This document shows positions 42,084 to 51,300 of a stretch of DNA of 64,000 bases, in pieces (position 1 is the stretch's first letter; every line of letters starts with the position of its first letter). Location: NCBI GenBank assembly GCA_002427105.1, contig DIPM01000033.1, positions 62,001 through 126,000 on the forward strand, written 5' to 3'. The notes under the pieces are model-generated. The model did no database searches. It saw nothing but the letters and a program-made list of their open reading frames with translations, and was not told the DNA's origin. The DNA comes from Marinilabiliaceae bacterium UBA5488. GTDB lineage: Bacteria; Bacteroidota; Bacteroidia; Bacteroidales; Marinilabiliaceae. The position numbers were made by a program, and so were the translations under genes.

Positions 42084-42956
42084 TCATCGTGATTTTGCAG
42101 AGCCAAACTCCTTTTCCAGTGCCAGAACCAAGGTAGGATAAGTAAACTCAAATCCGTCTGCCAATAAGCGCTGAGGAATTACCTGCTGCCCGTCTAATAT
42201 TAGCCCGGCTCCTTCACCAAATAGTAACCTGATTAGTTTTGATGGAAGAGTAAATATCGCGGGTCTTCCAAGCGATTTTGCCAAAACAGCAGTAAACTCA
42301 CGATTTGTTAATATTTCCGGTGCCACCAAGTTATATACCCCGGATGCTCTGGGACTTGACACCCCTTCAACAATTGCTTTAACCACATCATCAATATGAA
42401 TCCATGGCATAAAAGCCTCTCCTGACCCAATCTTTGCTCCAAAGCCAAATTTGAATGGCATTATCATTTTCTTCAGTGCCCCGCCCCTGCCTGAAAGCAC
42501 AACTCCCAATCTGAAGATTGACAGTCGGGTTTGCGTCGGATTAACCTTTAAAGCTTCACGCTCCCAGTCACGGCAAATCCGGGCCAGGAAGCCCGAAGCA
42601 TAGTTAAGCGAAAACTCATCATGCACATTTATTTCATCATAAATACCTACCGCCGATGCCGATATAAAATCTTGCGGAGGGGAAGCCATTCCATTCATGG
42701 CTTCTACCAGTTTTCGGGTAGTCTCAATTCTGCTGTTATAGATTTCTTCTTTACGTGCTTTAGTCCATCGACCAGCAATTGGGGCCCCGGCAATATTAAC
42801 AAGGGCATTTGCGTCACGCAAAAGCTCCCGCAAATGCTCAAGGCCGGATGACAGATCTACACGCGATATTCCCACCACTATATATCCTTCGGCTTCAAAA
42901 GCTTCTTTGAGCGAGCTGCCAATAAATCCGCTAATTCCGCAAATAGCTACTTTCAT
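42084..42956 (-). CDS. TIGR01777 family SDR oxidoreductase/epimerase
   Basis: 290-residue NAD-dependent extended SDR of the TIGR01777 (YfcH/SulA-like) group. Seen: VAICGISGFIGSSLKEAFEA, ALVNIAGAPIAGRWTKARKEEIYNSR-type segment (IAGRWTKARKEEIYNSRI), SASAVGIYDE, FRLGVVLSGRGGALKKMI, MPWIHIDDVV and the C-terminal DUF1731 region QQVIPQRLLADGFEFTYPTL. The YxxxK pair of classical SDRs is not obvious, as usual in this group. Substrate unknown. 15 bases downstream of cdaA. Confidence 0.92.
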   Translation of the reverse strand: MKVAICGISGFIGSSLKEAFEAEGYIVVGISRVDLSSGLEHLRELLRDANALVNIAGAPIAGRWTKARKEEIYNSRIETTRKLVEAMNGMASPPQDFISASAVGIYDEINVHDEFSLNYASGFLARICRDWEREALKVNPTQTRLSIFRLGVVLSGRGGALKKMIMPFKFGFGAKIGSGEAFMPWIHIDDVVKAIVEGVSSPRASGVYNLVAPEILTNREFTAVLAKSLGRPAIFTLPSKLIRLLFGEGAGLILDGQQVIPQRLLADGFEFTYPTLVLALEKEFGSAKSR

Positions 42957-42971
42957 TGCAACAGTATATTA

Positions 42972-43751
42972 TCATTGTTTTTCAACACTTTCTTGTATTC
43001 TTTTTTCAAGTTCCTCCGATGTTATGCTAAACACTCCCTTCCCTCCGTTACAAAAGGATAGCCTTCCTGTTTCTTCTGATACCACGACAGCAATGGCATC
43101 TGTCGCCTCCGTAATGCCTAAAGCCGCTCTATGCCTAAGTCCGACATGCTTGGGAAGCTCCATGTTTTGCGATACAGGCAGAATACAACCGGCTGCCTTT
43201 ATCTTACTCTGACTAATAATAACTGCGCCATCGTGCAGCGGACTATTTTTAAAAAATATGGATTTCAGCAAGGGTTTTGAAATAACAGCATTAATTAACT
43301 CGCCGGTTTCAACGTAATCAAGCAGTTCAGACTGACGCGTGATAACAATTAAAGCTCCTGTTTTGCTTTTGGAGAAATCCTCACAAGCCCTTACCAAGGG
43401 CTTAACATAAAAGCTCATCATGCCGGGCGATTTGCTCATAAAAATAGAGTCGAATGAAAAGTGATTCCTAATATTGTAGCGGGTTCCAAGCATCAAAAGG
43501 AAACGACGTATTTCGGGCTGAAACACTATTATTATTGCAATCATCCCAACGCCAACAACATTATCCAGGATAGTGGCTGACAATTGCATATTAAGCGCCT
43601 TAATCATTAACCAAAAAATAATAAAGGCAAAAATACCCAGGAAAATATTAAGCGCCACGGTGCCCCTGATTAACTTGTAAAGCCGATACATCAGGTAAGC
43701 GACCAACACAATATCAATTACGTCTATCAGCCTTATATCAAGAAATGTCAT
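42972..43751 (-). CDS. cdaA: Diadenylate cyclase CdaA
   Basis: Makes c-di-AMP from two ATP. 259 residues: three membrane spans at about 10-30, 33-52 and 63-80 (IDIVLVAYLMYRLYKLI, LGIFAFIIFWLMI, VGVGMIAIIIVFQPEIRR), then the cytosolic DAC domain with the DGA motif D174-G175-A176 (PLHDGAVII) and RHR R206-H207-R208 (GLRHRAALGITE). Both catalytic motifs are intact. Second gene after folP (33 bases), as often seen in Bacteroidota. No CdaR-type regulator follows; the next gene is a TIGR01777 SDR. No c-di-AMP phosphodiesterase is in the window. Confidence 0.96.
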   Translation of the reverse strand: MTFLDIRLIDVIDIVLVAYLMYRLYKLIRGTVALNIFLGIFAFIIFWLMIKALNMQLSATILDNVVGVGMIAIIIVFQPEIRRFLLMLGTRYNIRNHFSFDSIFMSKSPGMMSFYVKPLVRACEDFSKSKTGALIVITRQSELLDYVETGELINAVISKPLLKSIFFKNSPLHDGAVIISQSKIKAAGCILPVSQNMELPKHVGLRHRAALGITEATDAIAVVVSEETGRLSFCNGGKGVFSITSEELEKRIQESVEKQ

Positions 43752-43784
43752 CCTCGTTACTTAAAAGGTTATATCTTCTTACTA

Positions 43785-44660
43785 CTAATATTTGGAAGCA
43801 CTTTTTATTTTGCTTACCAATTTAACACATTCTACCGCTTCTTTAACGTCATGAACCCTTAAAATATTGGCACCCTTCATTAATGCCACAGTATTTAGTA
43901 CGGAAGATCCGTTTAATGCCCCTTCGGCATCAGTCTCCAGCAGCTTATATATCATAGACTTGCGTGAAATACCAATCAGGATGGGCAGCTGAAACAAATC
44001 AAACTCTTCGATATGACTAAAAAGTGTAAAGTTGTGTTCCAGTGTTTTACTAAAACCAAAACCGGGATCTATTATTATATCATTTACTCCTAAACCGCGG
44101 AGAATATCAACTTTTCGAGCCATCCACAATGATACCTCGGCAACAACATCGCGATACTCCGGTCTTTGCTGCATATTTTGCGGGATACCTTTGTTGTGCA
44201 TAATGATATAGGGAACATTGAGTTCAGCTATGGTTTCAAACATAGCTGAATCAATATCGCCTCCCGAAACATCATTGATAATATCAGTCAGACCCTCCTT
44301 AACCAGGCTTCGGGCATTATTTGAACGAAAGGTGTCAACCGACACAATCAAATCAGGATATTTCTTCCTTATAAGTGTAAGGGCGGGCAAAATCCTGTCT
44401 AATTCCTCCTGTTCAGGGAGCTCATCAGCCCCGGGGCGTGTGGAATAGGCTCCCACATCCACCATGTCCCCTCCCTCCTCAATAATATCTTCAACGCGTT
44501 TAATAATATCCCTATCTACCCGAAAACGGCTGCCACTGTAAAAGGAGTCAGGTGTGATATTGATAATCCCCATAACCTTAGGGATAGAAGTATCTATCAA
44601 ATGTCCCCTACAATTAATTGTAGATCTGCGGTTTAAAAATAGCGGTTGTTCAGCACTCAT
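43785..44660 (-). CDS. folP: Dihydropteroate synthase
   Basis: Condenses pterin pyrophosphate with p-aminobenzoate in folate synthesis; target of sulfonamides. 291 residues. Seen: VMGIINITPDSFYSGS, MVDVGAYSTRPGADELPEQEE, VSVDTFRSNNAR, INDVSGGDID, YIIMHNKG, IIIDPGFGFSKTLEHNF, LIGISRKSMI, ILRVHDVKEAVECVKL. All family loops are present. First gene of the run on the minus strand, followed by cdaA. A TATATTTGC box lies 32-39 bases upstream. Confidence 0.96.
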   Translation of the reverse strand: MSAEQPLFLNRRSTINCRGHLIDTSIPKVMGIINITPDSFYSGSRFRVDRDIIKRVEDIIEEGGDMVDVGAYSTRPGADELPEQEELDRILPALTLIRKKYPDLIVSVDTFRSNNARSLVKEGLTDIINDVSGGDIDSAMFETIAELNVPYIIMHNKGIPQNMQQRPEYRDVVAEVSLWMARKVDILRGLGVNDIIIDPGFGFSKTLEHNFTLFSHIEEFDLFQLPILIGISRKSMIYKLLETDAEGALNGSSVLNTVALMKGANILRVHDVKEAVECVKLVSKIKSASKY

Positions 44661-44691
44661 TCAAAAATATTTTTCTTTAAAACAAGATTAG

Positions 44692-44699
44692 CAAATATA
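44692..44699 (-). promoter_or_regulatory. Putative -7 box for folP-cdaA
   Basis: Minus-strand TATATTTG followed by C, 32 bases upstream of the folP start. A second match, TATTTTTG at 44662-44669, is too close to the start. No -33 TTG at the expected spacing. Confidence 0.4.
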
Positions 44700-44740
44700 C
44701 ATGAAAATGCACTAAACTTTTATACTTACACATTTTTTGG

Positions 44741-44748
44741 TACTTTTA
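44741..44748 (+). promoter_or_regulatory. Putative -7 box for the DUF1599 operon
   Basis: TACTTTTA followed by C; differs from TAnnTTTG in the last base. 49 bases before the DUF1599 start. Confidence 0.28.
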
Positions 44749-44796
44749 CGACGCCTAATCAACTCTTAATATTTATAACATTATTTATTGAAAGAG

Positions 44797-45354
44797 ATGC
44801 CTCAGACCACCGATCAGCAATTTGAACATATCATTAAGTTGTGCAGCGACATTTTTGAAAAAAAGATGCACGATTATAGTACCGCATGGCGAATTTTGAG
44901 AAGCGAATCAGTAACCGATCAAATATTAATTAAAGCACGGCGTATCAGAAGTCTCCAAATCAAGGGTGTTTCTAAGATAGATGAAGATATCAAGCCGGAG
45001 TTTATCGGTATAGTGAACTATTCCGCCATGGCTATGATTCAGTTGCAACTGGGAGCTACGGATGATCCGGAAATGCCCCATGATAAGGCACTTGACTTGT
45101 TTATTAAGCAGCTTCGCAGCTCGCAAGCCTTGATGCAAAACAAGAATCACGATTATGATGAGGCATGGAGAAGTATGCGCGTAAGTTCGATAACCGACCT
45201 TATCCTGATGAAGCTGCATCGCATCAAGCAGATTGAGGATAATAAAGGTGCAACCCTTATATCTGAAGGTGTTGATGCCAATTATATGGATATAATTAAC
45301 TATGCCATATTTGCCCTTATAAAATTGGAATTTGAAGAAGCCGCGAGTTTTTAA
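44797..45354 (+). CDS. Protein of two tandem DUF1599 domains
   Basis: 185 residues from the ATG at 44797 (a TTG 3 codons earlier is possible). The DUF1599 domain (nucleotide-modification-associated family) occurs twice: residues about 17-85 with MHDYSTAWRILRSESVTDQI, and about 110-180 with NHDYDEAWRSMRVSSITDLI. Both copies share the HDYxxAWR core, the I/LxKxxRI segment and a NY[SA] helix near the end. The function is unknown. First gene of a unit with the DoxX-type gene and tpiA; DUF1599, BT_3928 and tpiA in this order is familiar from Bacteroidota. Confidence 0.9.
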   Translation: MPQTTDQQFEHIIKLCSDIFEKKMHDYSTAWRILRSESVTDQILIKARRIRSLQIKGVSKIDEDIKPEFIGIVNYSAMAMIQLQLGATDDPEMPHDKALDLFIKQLRSSQALMQNKNHDYDEAWRSMRVSSITDLILMKLHRIKQIEDNKGATLISEGVDANYMDIINYAIFALIKLEFEEAASF

Positions 45355-45376
45355 CCATTAACAACGGAGTTTAGTT

Positions 45377-46606
45377 ATGAAATCACTTCTTTTGTTTATA
45401 TGTCGAATAATACCCGCCCTGGTTTTTATTTTTTCCGGATTCGTTAAGGCCATTGACCCGGTAGGCGGCGCTGTTAAGTTTGAGGACTATTTCACGGCTT
45501 TCGGGATGGAAGGCCTCTCGCCTCTGGCTTTGCCTCTGTCAATGGCTCTTGCATCGCTGGAATTTGTGATTGGATTCTTTCTTTTGTGCAAACTCTATAT
45601 GCGCTTTAGTTCAAGCATAGTTTTAATAATAACAGCGTTTTTTACCGTTCTTACCTTCTTTTTAGCAATTTTCAATCCGGTAAGCGATTGCGGCTGCTTT
45701 GGAGATGCCATTAAGCTTACAAACTGGGAGACTTTCGGCAAAAATATTGTGCTCTTACTATTTACAATAGTGCTGTTTAAATATAGAGGCAGTTATCGTA
45801 ACAATTATCACTTCATTAATAATTTGACGGCAGCTGCTCTATCTATTTTGTTTATAATAGGCTTCAATATTCACAATTATCGGCACCTGCCGGTTATTGA
45901 TTTCCGCCCCTACAAAATCGGAACAAATATTCCTGACAATATGAGGGTGCCTGAAGGTGCCGAGATGCCCGAATTCGAAACTGTTTTTGTACTCGAAAAG
46001 GAAGGCGCTCAACATACTTTCTCGGTGGATGATTACCCTTATGATGATACAAGCTGGGTATTTGTAGAAAGCCGGACAAAAATAGTCAAAGAAGGTTTTG
46101 TTCCGCCCCTGCAAGCCTTTTCTCTATATTCGCCTGAGCATGATGACGAAGTGCATAGCGAAGTACTTAATCGTCCCGGCCCTACTTTTTTGCTAATAGC
46201 GCCCCTGCTTGAAAAGATGCCCCATAAAGTTATTTTGCCTTTGGCAGAACTATCAGAGACCGCCAGACAAAAAGACCTTCCTTTTTACGTGGTAACATCT
46301 TCAGGAACGGAGGAGATAAAAGCTTTCGATAATGAACATGCAACCATGTTTAACTATTTACAATCAGATAAGACCACACTTAAAACTATAATCAGGTCCA
46401 ACCCGGGTCTTTTGCTGTTACAGGATGGTACCATAGCCGGCAAATGGCATTACAACGATATGCCTGAAGCCTCTATTATGAACAATCCATTGGCTAATGC
46501 GCTTGAGCAGCAAAGACATAAGCGTAACAATCTGGTGAGATGGCTAAGTATTGCAGGCTTATTGTTAATTCCATCGTTAATTTTCAGAAGTAAAACAACT
46601 AAATAA
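45377..46606 (+). CDS. DoxX/MauE-type membrane protein with thioredoxin-like C-terminal part (BT_3928 type)
   Basis: 409 residues. The first 170 hold four or more membrane spans of the DoxX/MauE kind (ICRIIPALVFIFSGFVKAID, LALPLSMALASLEFVIGFFL, IVLIITAFFTVLTFFLAIF) with the motif SDCGCFGDAIKLTNWETFGKN, a paired-cysteine loop. After a hydrophilic stretch the remainder, about 250-380, resembles a thioredoxin fold (GPTFLLIAPLLE, LPFYVVTSS, NPGLLLLQDGTIAGKWHYND) but lacks a CxxC motif. A final span (WLSIAGLLLIPSLIF) follows. A role in envelope redox balance is inferred from the MauE relation. 6 bases before tpiA. Confidence 0.88.
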   Translation: MKSLLLFICRIIPALVFIFSGFVKAIDPVGGAVKFEDYFTAFGMEGLSPLALPLSMALASLEFVIGFFLLCKLYMRFSSSIVLIITAFFTVLTFFLAIFNPVSDCGCFGDAIKLTNWETFGKNIVLLLFTIVLFKYRGSYRNNYHFINNLTAAALSILFIIGFNIHNYRHLPVIDFRPYKIGTNIPDNMRVPEGAEMPEFETVFVLEKEGAQHTFSVDDYPYDDTSWVFVESRTKIVKEGFVPPLQAFSLYSPEHDDEVHSEVLNRPGPTFLLIAPLLEKMPHKVILPLAELSETARQKDLPFYVVTSSGTEEIKAFDNEHATMFNYLQSDKTTLKTIIRSNPGLLLLQDGTIAGKWHYNDMPEASIMNNPLANALEQQRHKRNNLVRWLSIAGLLLIPSLIFRSKTTK

Positions 46607-46612
46607 TAAAAA

Positions 46613-47368
46613 ATGAGAAAGAACATTGTCGCAGGAAACTGGAAGATGAATCTTACCCTTCAGCAGGGAATAGAACTGGCTAAGGATGTAAACAGCCGCG
46701 TTGCAGCAATTTCACCAAAATGCCGGATTATATTAGGTACTCCATTTATCCATATCACAGAGGTCGTTAAGACTGTTGACGCATCTAAAATTGACATAGC
46801 AGCTCAGAATTGTGCCAATAAGGCCTCAGGAGCATTTACAGGTGAAGTATCCGCAGCCATGGTTAAATCGACAGGTGCCACTTACGTTATTTTGGGTCAC
46901 TCAGAGCGTCGTGCTTACTACGGCGAAACTACCGCCATTCTTAAAGAAAAGACCGACCTTGCTCTTGCCAACGGTTTGTCGCCCATATTCTGTATTGGCG
47001 AAGTACTTGAGGAGCGTGAATCCAACAAGCATTTTGATGTGGTAAAGAAACAAATATCAGAATCGCTCTTTCACCTGTCGGCCGAAGAATTTGGCAAGAT
47101 AGTTTTGGCTTATGAACCTGTTTGGGCTATTGGTACCGGAAAAACTGCCAGTCCTGCTCAGGCTCAGGAAATACACGCATATATTCGCAAACTCTTAGTT
47201 GAAAAATATGGCAAGGATGTTGCCGAAAACACCTCTATCCTTTATGGCGGAAGCTGCAATGCAGCTAATGCTAAAGAGCTGTTTTCCAATCCGGATGTTG
47301 ATGGCGGATTAATCGGAGGAGCTGCACTAAAGGCAGAAGACTTCCTTGCAATTATTTCTTCATTCTAA
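46613..47368 (+). CDS. tpiA: Triose-phosphate isomerase
   Basis: Interconverts DHAP and glyceraldehyde-3-phosphate. 251 residues. Seen: NIVAGNWKMNLT with substrate-binding Asn and Lys, QNCANKASGAFTGEVSAAM, catalytic His in VILGHSERRAYYGE, catalytic Glu in LAYEPVWAIGTGKTAS (with flexible loop 6), ILYGGSCNAANAKEL and GGLIGGAALKAEDFL. All catalytic residues are intact. Tightly coupled to the DoxX-type gene upstream. A 10-base-stem hairpin follows before prmA. Confidence 0.98.
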   Translation: MRKNIVAGNWKMNLTLQQGIELAKDVNSRVAAISPKCRIILGTPFIHITEVVKTVDASKIDIAAQNCANKASGAFTGEVSAAMVKSTGATYVILGHSERRAYYGETTAILKEKTDLALANGLSPIFCIGEVLEERESNKHFDVVKKQISESLFHLSAEEFGKIVLAYEPVWAIGTGKTASPAQAQEIHAYIRKLLVEKYGKDVAENTSILYGGSCNAANAKELFSNPDVDGGLIGGAALKAEDFLAIISSF

Positions 47369-47380
47369 ACTGAGCATAAT

Positions 47381-47407
47381 GCCGGATAAGGCTTTGTCTT
47401 ATCCGGC
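47381..47407 (+). terminator. Hairpin after tpiA, possible weak terminator
   Basis: GCCGGATAAG / CTTATCCGGC, 10 perfect pairs with a 7-base loop. No T-run follows (TTAAACAGCC), so it may be an attenuator or an mRNA 3' end rather than an efficient terminator. Confidence 0.4.
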
Positions 47408-47451
47408 TTAAACAGCCTCTCCCCTTCACTAACATTTTATCCTTATCATTG

Positions 47452-48291
47452 ATGCGATATATAAAAGTGACTGCCCAAATCACACCCCCCGCTGCAGAAA
47501 AATGCGACGTTTTAATGGCTTTAATGGGCGATGCCGGCTATGAGAGTTTTGTGGAGACAGAGGGCGGAATTGAAGCATTCATACCACTGCCGCAATTTAA
47601 GAGCGAAATGCTCGATGAAATAAGACTGCCTTTCGAGCAAACCAAGGTTATATACAGCTGGACTGAGATAGCAGAACATAATTGGAATGAAGAATGGGAG
47701 AAGAATTATTTCAAGCCAATTATTATTAACAATCAGTGCATCGTTCGCAGCCCTTTCCATGAAGCACAGCCGGATATCCCAATCGAGATTATTATCGAGC
47801 CTAAAATGTCGTTCGGCACCGGCCATCATGAAACAACTTCAATGATGATTGAGGGCATACTCGAGCATGACTTTAGCGCAAAAAATGTCCTGGATATGGG
47901 ATGTGGCACAGGAATACTTGCCATACTGGCGTCTTTGCGTGGAGCAGCCGAAATTACAGGCATAGACATTGATGACTGGTGCATCCGCAACAGTGAAGAA
48001 AACTGCCACCTGAACCATACCAGCAATATTACACTAAAGCTTGGTGATGCATCAATCCTTGACAAAGAGGGCATGTTCGACATAATTTTAGCCAATATCA
48101 ACAAAAACATTCTATTGGTCGACCTGCGAAAATATGTAAAGAAACTGGAACCCGGCGGGCTCATTTTCTTAAGCGGCTTTTACAAGTCCGACATAGCCGA
48201 TATTAATGCAGAAGCAGAGCAAGTTGGCTTAAAACTAAAAAGTAAAAAGGAGAAAAACAATTGGACAGCGCTTTCGTATGAGTTGAATTGA
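47452..48291 (+). CDS. prmA: Ribosomal protein L11 methyltransferase
   Basis: Trimethylates L11. 279 residues from the ATG at 47452. N-terminal ferredoxin-like substrate domain (MRYIKVTAQITPPAAEK), DWNEEW-like element HNWNEEWEKNYFKPI, then the methyltransferase with PKMSFGTGHHETTSMMIEGI, SAM motif VLDMGCGTGILAILA near 147, and LANINKNILL. Ends 20 bases before the 1490-residue gene, so the two may be cotranscribed. Confidence 0.95.
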   Translation: MRYIKVTAQITPPAAEKCDVLMALMGDAGYESFVETEGGIEAFIPLPQFKSEMLDEIRLPFEQTKVIYSWTEIAEHNWNEEWEKNYFKPIIINNQCIVRSPFHEAQPDIPIEIIIEPKMSFGTGHHETTSMMIEGILEHDFSAKNVLDMGCGTGILAILASLRGAAEITGIDIDDWCIRNSEENCHLNHTSNITLKLGDASILDKEGMFDIILANINKNILLVDLRKYVKKLEPGGLIFLSGFYKSDIADINAEAEQVGLKLKSKKEKNNWTALSYELN

Positions 48292-48311
48292 GAATAAGAG
48301 GCTGAGCGAAT

Positions 48312-51300
48312 ATGAAAAGACCTATACTATTAACAACGCTTATACTGTATATATTACACTTCGATACTCAGCTGTTGGCTCAGGATGGTCACTTCAGCAA
48401 GGCCGGCCATGATGGCTTTACGGCAGCCCTCGATGAAATTTTTGCTGTTTCGGCCGACAAAAGAACTGCCCGCGATTTCGTTAAAGAGTTTGAGCTTTAT
48501 TGGATGAGGCCTGAAACATCCGCCGAACTGAAGGATAAGATATTATTATTCAGCGACCTTATTCACCAGAAGAAAGGAAAAGCTTACCCCGATTACCATC
48601 AATACCTGTCAACATTACTTGTTTTCTCAGGGAGCAATCATCCACAAGAAAGCTTTAACACCTGGCATAAAGGAATATATACGCTTTTGCAGGATGGACG
48701 CTATCCCTTGCGGCATGCAAACCGGCTATTTGAGCTGACTCAAAAGCTTCTTGAAAGCCAGAGCCTTTACTCCACCGCAGCTGTAAATTGGACCTCTTCC
48801 TCTCCTTCTTTTAGTTTTTTATTTACAGACTCACTATATATTTTCGTGAATAATACTACCATAACGTGTAGAGCCCAGAATGACAGTATTTTCGTTCTTA
48901 ACACAAGTGGTGAAGTCAATATGATGAGCGGTATATGGAAAGGGAAAGGAGGAAAGATTACCTGGGAGCAAAGCGGACTTTCGCCCGAGAGGGTTTATGC
49001 CACAATTGGCGAATACTCTATTGATATGTCGCGCAATCAGTTTACAATAGAAAATACGGAGTTTAATAACCGGGAATATTTTTCATATCCGCTTAGTGGC
49101 TCAGTTCATCACCGGCTGATAAATATTAGGAATCCCGAGAATTCTACCTACCCAAAATTTGAGTCCTACGAACAGCGTTATCGTATTGATGATATTCAAC
49201 CGGGCTTTAACTTTGAAGGAGGCTTTTCCCAACATGGAGCAAAATTCCTTGGTTCAGGCACGACTCAAAACCCTGCTGTTATCACGATATTTAAAAATGA
49301 TACACTCTTTGTAAAAGCTAAATCTATTGCCTTCGCACTGCGCCAGGATCAGATAGTAGGAACTAACACTGAAATTACGATGTACCTTGATTCGGGCTAT
49401 ATATATCATCCCGGACTACTTTTCAAATATATGGCGGAAATCAAAGAACTGCATTTGATTAGAGACGGAGAAGGCTTGTCGCGCAGCCCCTTCTTCAACA
49501 CCTACCACAATATCAGCATGGATACCGAAGTTATCAAATGGCAAATTGATAACCCGAATATAGAGCTTAGGATGATTACCGGTGCTGCAACAAATCATGC
49601 ATTCTTTGAATCTATTAGCTATTTTAGGGAAGAGTTTTTTAACCAGCTCCAGGGCATGGATGCAATTCACCCTCTTCAGGGCTTACTGAATTGCTCAAGA
49701 GCCTACAAAACAGATAAATTTACCGCCAGGGATTACGCGAATTTTCTGCGCATGCCCGAAAATCAGGTGCGCCAGCAGATACTAGGCCTGTCCTTTCATG
49801 GTTTTGTGGGCTACAATGTTAATAATGATACGCTTGTGATACGTGATCGCTTGCGTGACTATTTGCAGTTTCGCACCGGTGAAAAAGATTACGACGTGAT
49901 ACGTTTTAAGTCGGAAACTCCAGGTTCGCAACCCAATGCTGTTTTTGACCTTAATAACTACGATATGAGTCTTAACGGGGTCTCGGCCATCTCAATAAGC
50001 GACAGGCAAAATGTAGTTTTCTTCCCACGCGAAGAAAAGCTAAGCATGAAAAGAGACAGAAACTTCAGCTTTGATGGTTCCATAGCTTCCGGTATGGTCA
50101 ATCTTTTTGGTAACGGCTTTATATTCAACTATCAGGACTTCAGGATTGATTTGAATGTAATAGACTCACTGTCTATGCGTGTTGAAACCGATGGATTTGA
50201 CTATTACGGTCGCCCGTCGCAAAGAAAAATCAATAATACCGTATCTCAACTCTCCGGCTTTCTTGAAATTGACAGCGCCAACAATAAATCAGGAAAGCAA
50301 TTATACCCTGATTATCCGCGTCTTACAAGTAATACAAACTCCTATGTTTATTATGACCATCCCAATACTCAAAACGGAGCCTATGAACGTGAGCTATTCT
50401 ATTTTATGTTGGATCCATTTAAAATTGATAGTATTAACCAATTAACAAAAGATAATATCAACTTTAGAGGGGTATTGCACTCGGGAATTTTTCCGGAACT
50501 TGAAGAGACTTTGGTAGTGCGGCCCGACTACTCCCTTGGATTTAAAAAACAAAGCCCTGAAAATGGTTATCCCATATACGACAATAAAGCCAGGTTTTCT
50601 ACCACAATTGATTTAAGCAACGAAGGACTCAAAGGAAGTGGCACATTGGAATGGCTTACCACATCTGCAAGCTCAGATGACTTCACCTTCCTGCCCAATA
50701 AGACTGTAGGACTTGCTCACAGCTTCGAAATAAGACCTGTCGAGGAAGGCATTGAGTATCCTGATGTTCAGGGTCTTTATGTTGCTGTTGATTATAAGCC
50801 ACATGAGAATCTACTAATTGCCGAAATGCAGGAGGAGCCATTCAGCCTGTTTTCAAAAGAAACCAGCCTGGAAGGCAAGTTGACTGTATCGCCGGATGGA
50901 TTGGAAGGCCAGGGTCGTTTGATTATGCCTAAGGCAGCACTCAGCGCTGCACGTATGCAATTGGGGCATCATACTGTTATGGCAGATTCATCAGACTTTA
51001 TGCTAAGTCAGGAGGCATCGGCAAATAGTGTAAATTTCCGTACTGAAAATCTCTTATCTACCATCAACTTCAAAACCCGAAATGGTACTTTTACAGCAAG
51101 AGATGCCGGCAGTAAAGTCGAGTTTACCAATAACCGCTATTTAGCCTATATAAGTGAGTTCTCATGGGATATGGATAAAAACGATATTTACCTTGGCGCT
51201 TCCGGTTCAAGCGGTAATCGCTTTGTCTCGACTCACAGACGCCAGGATTCTCTTGATTTTATCGTGCCCCTTGCTCTTTATGATGTTGAAGAAGAAAAAA

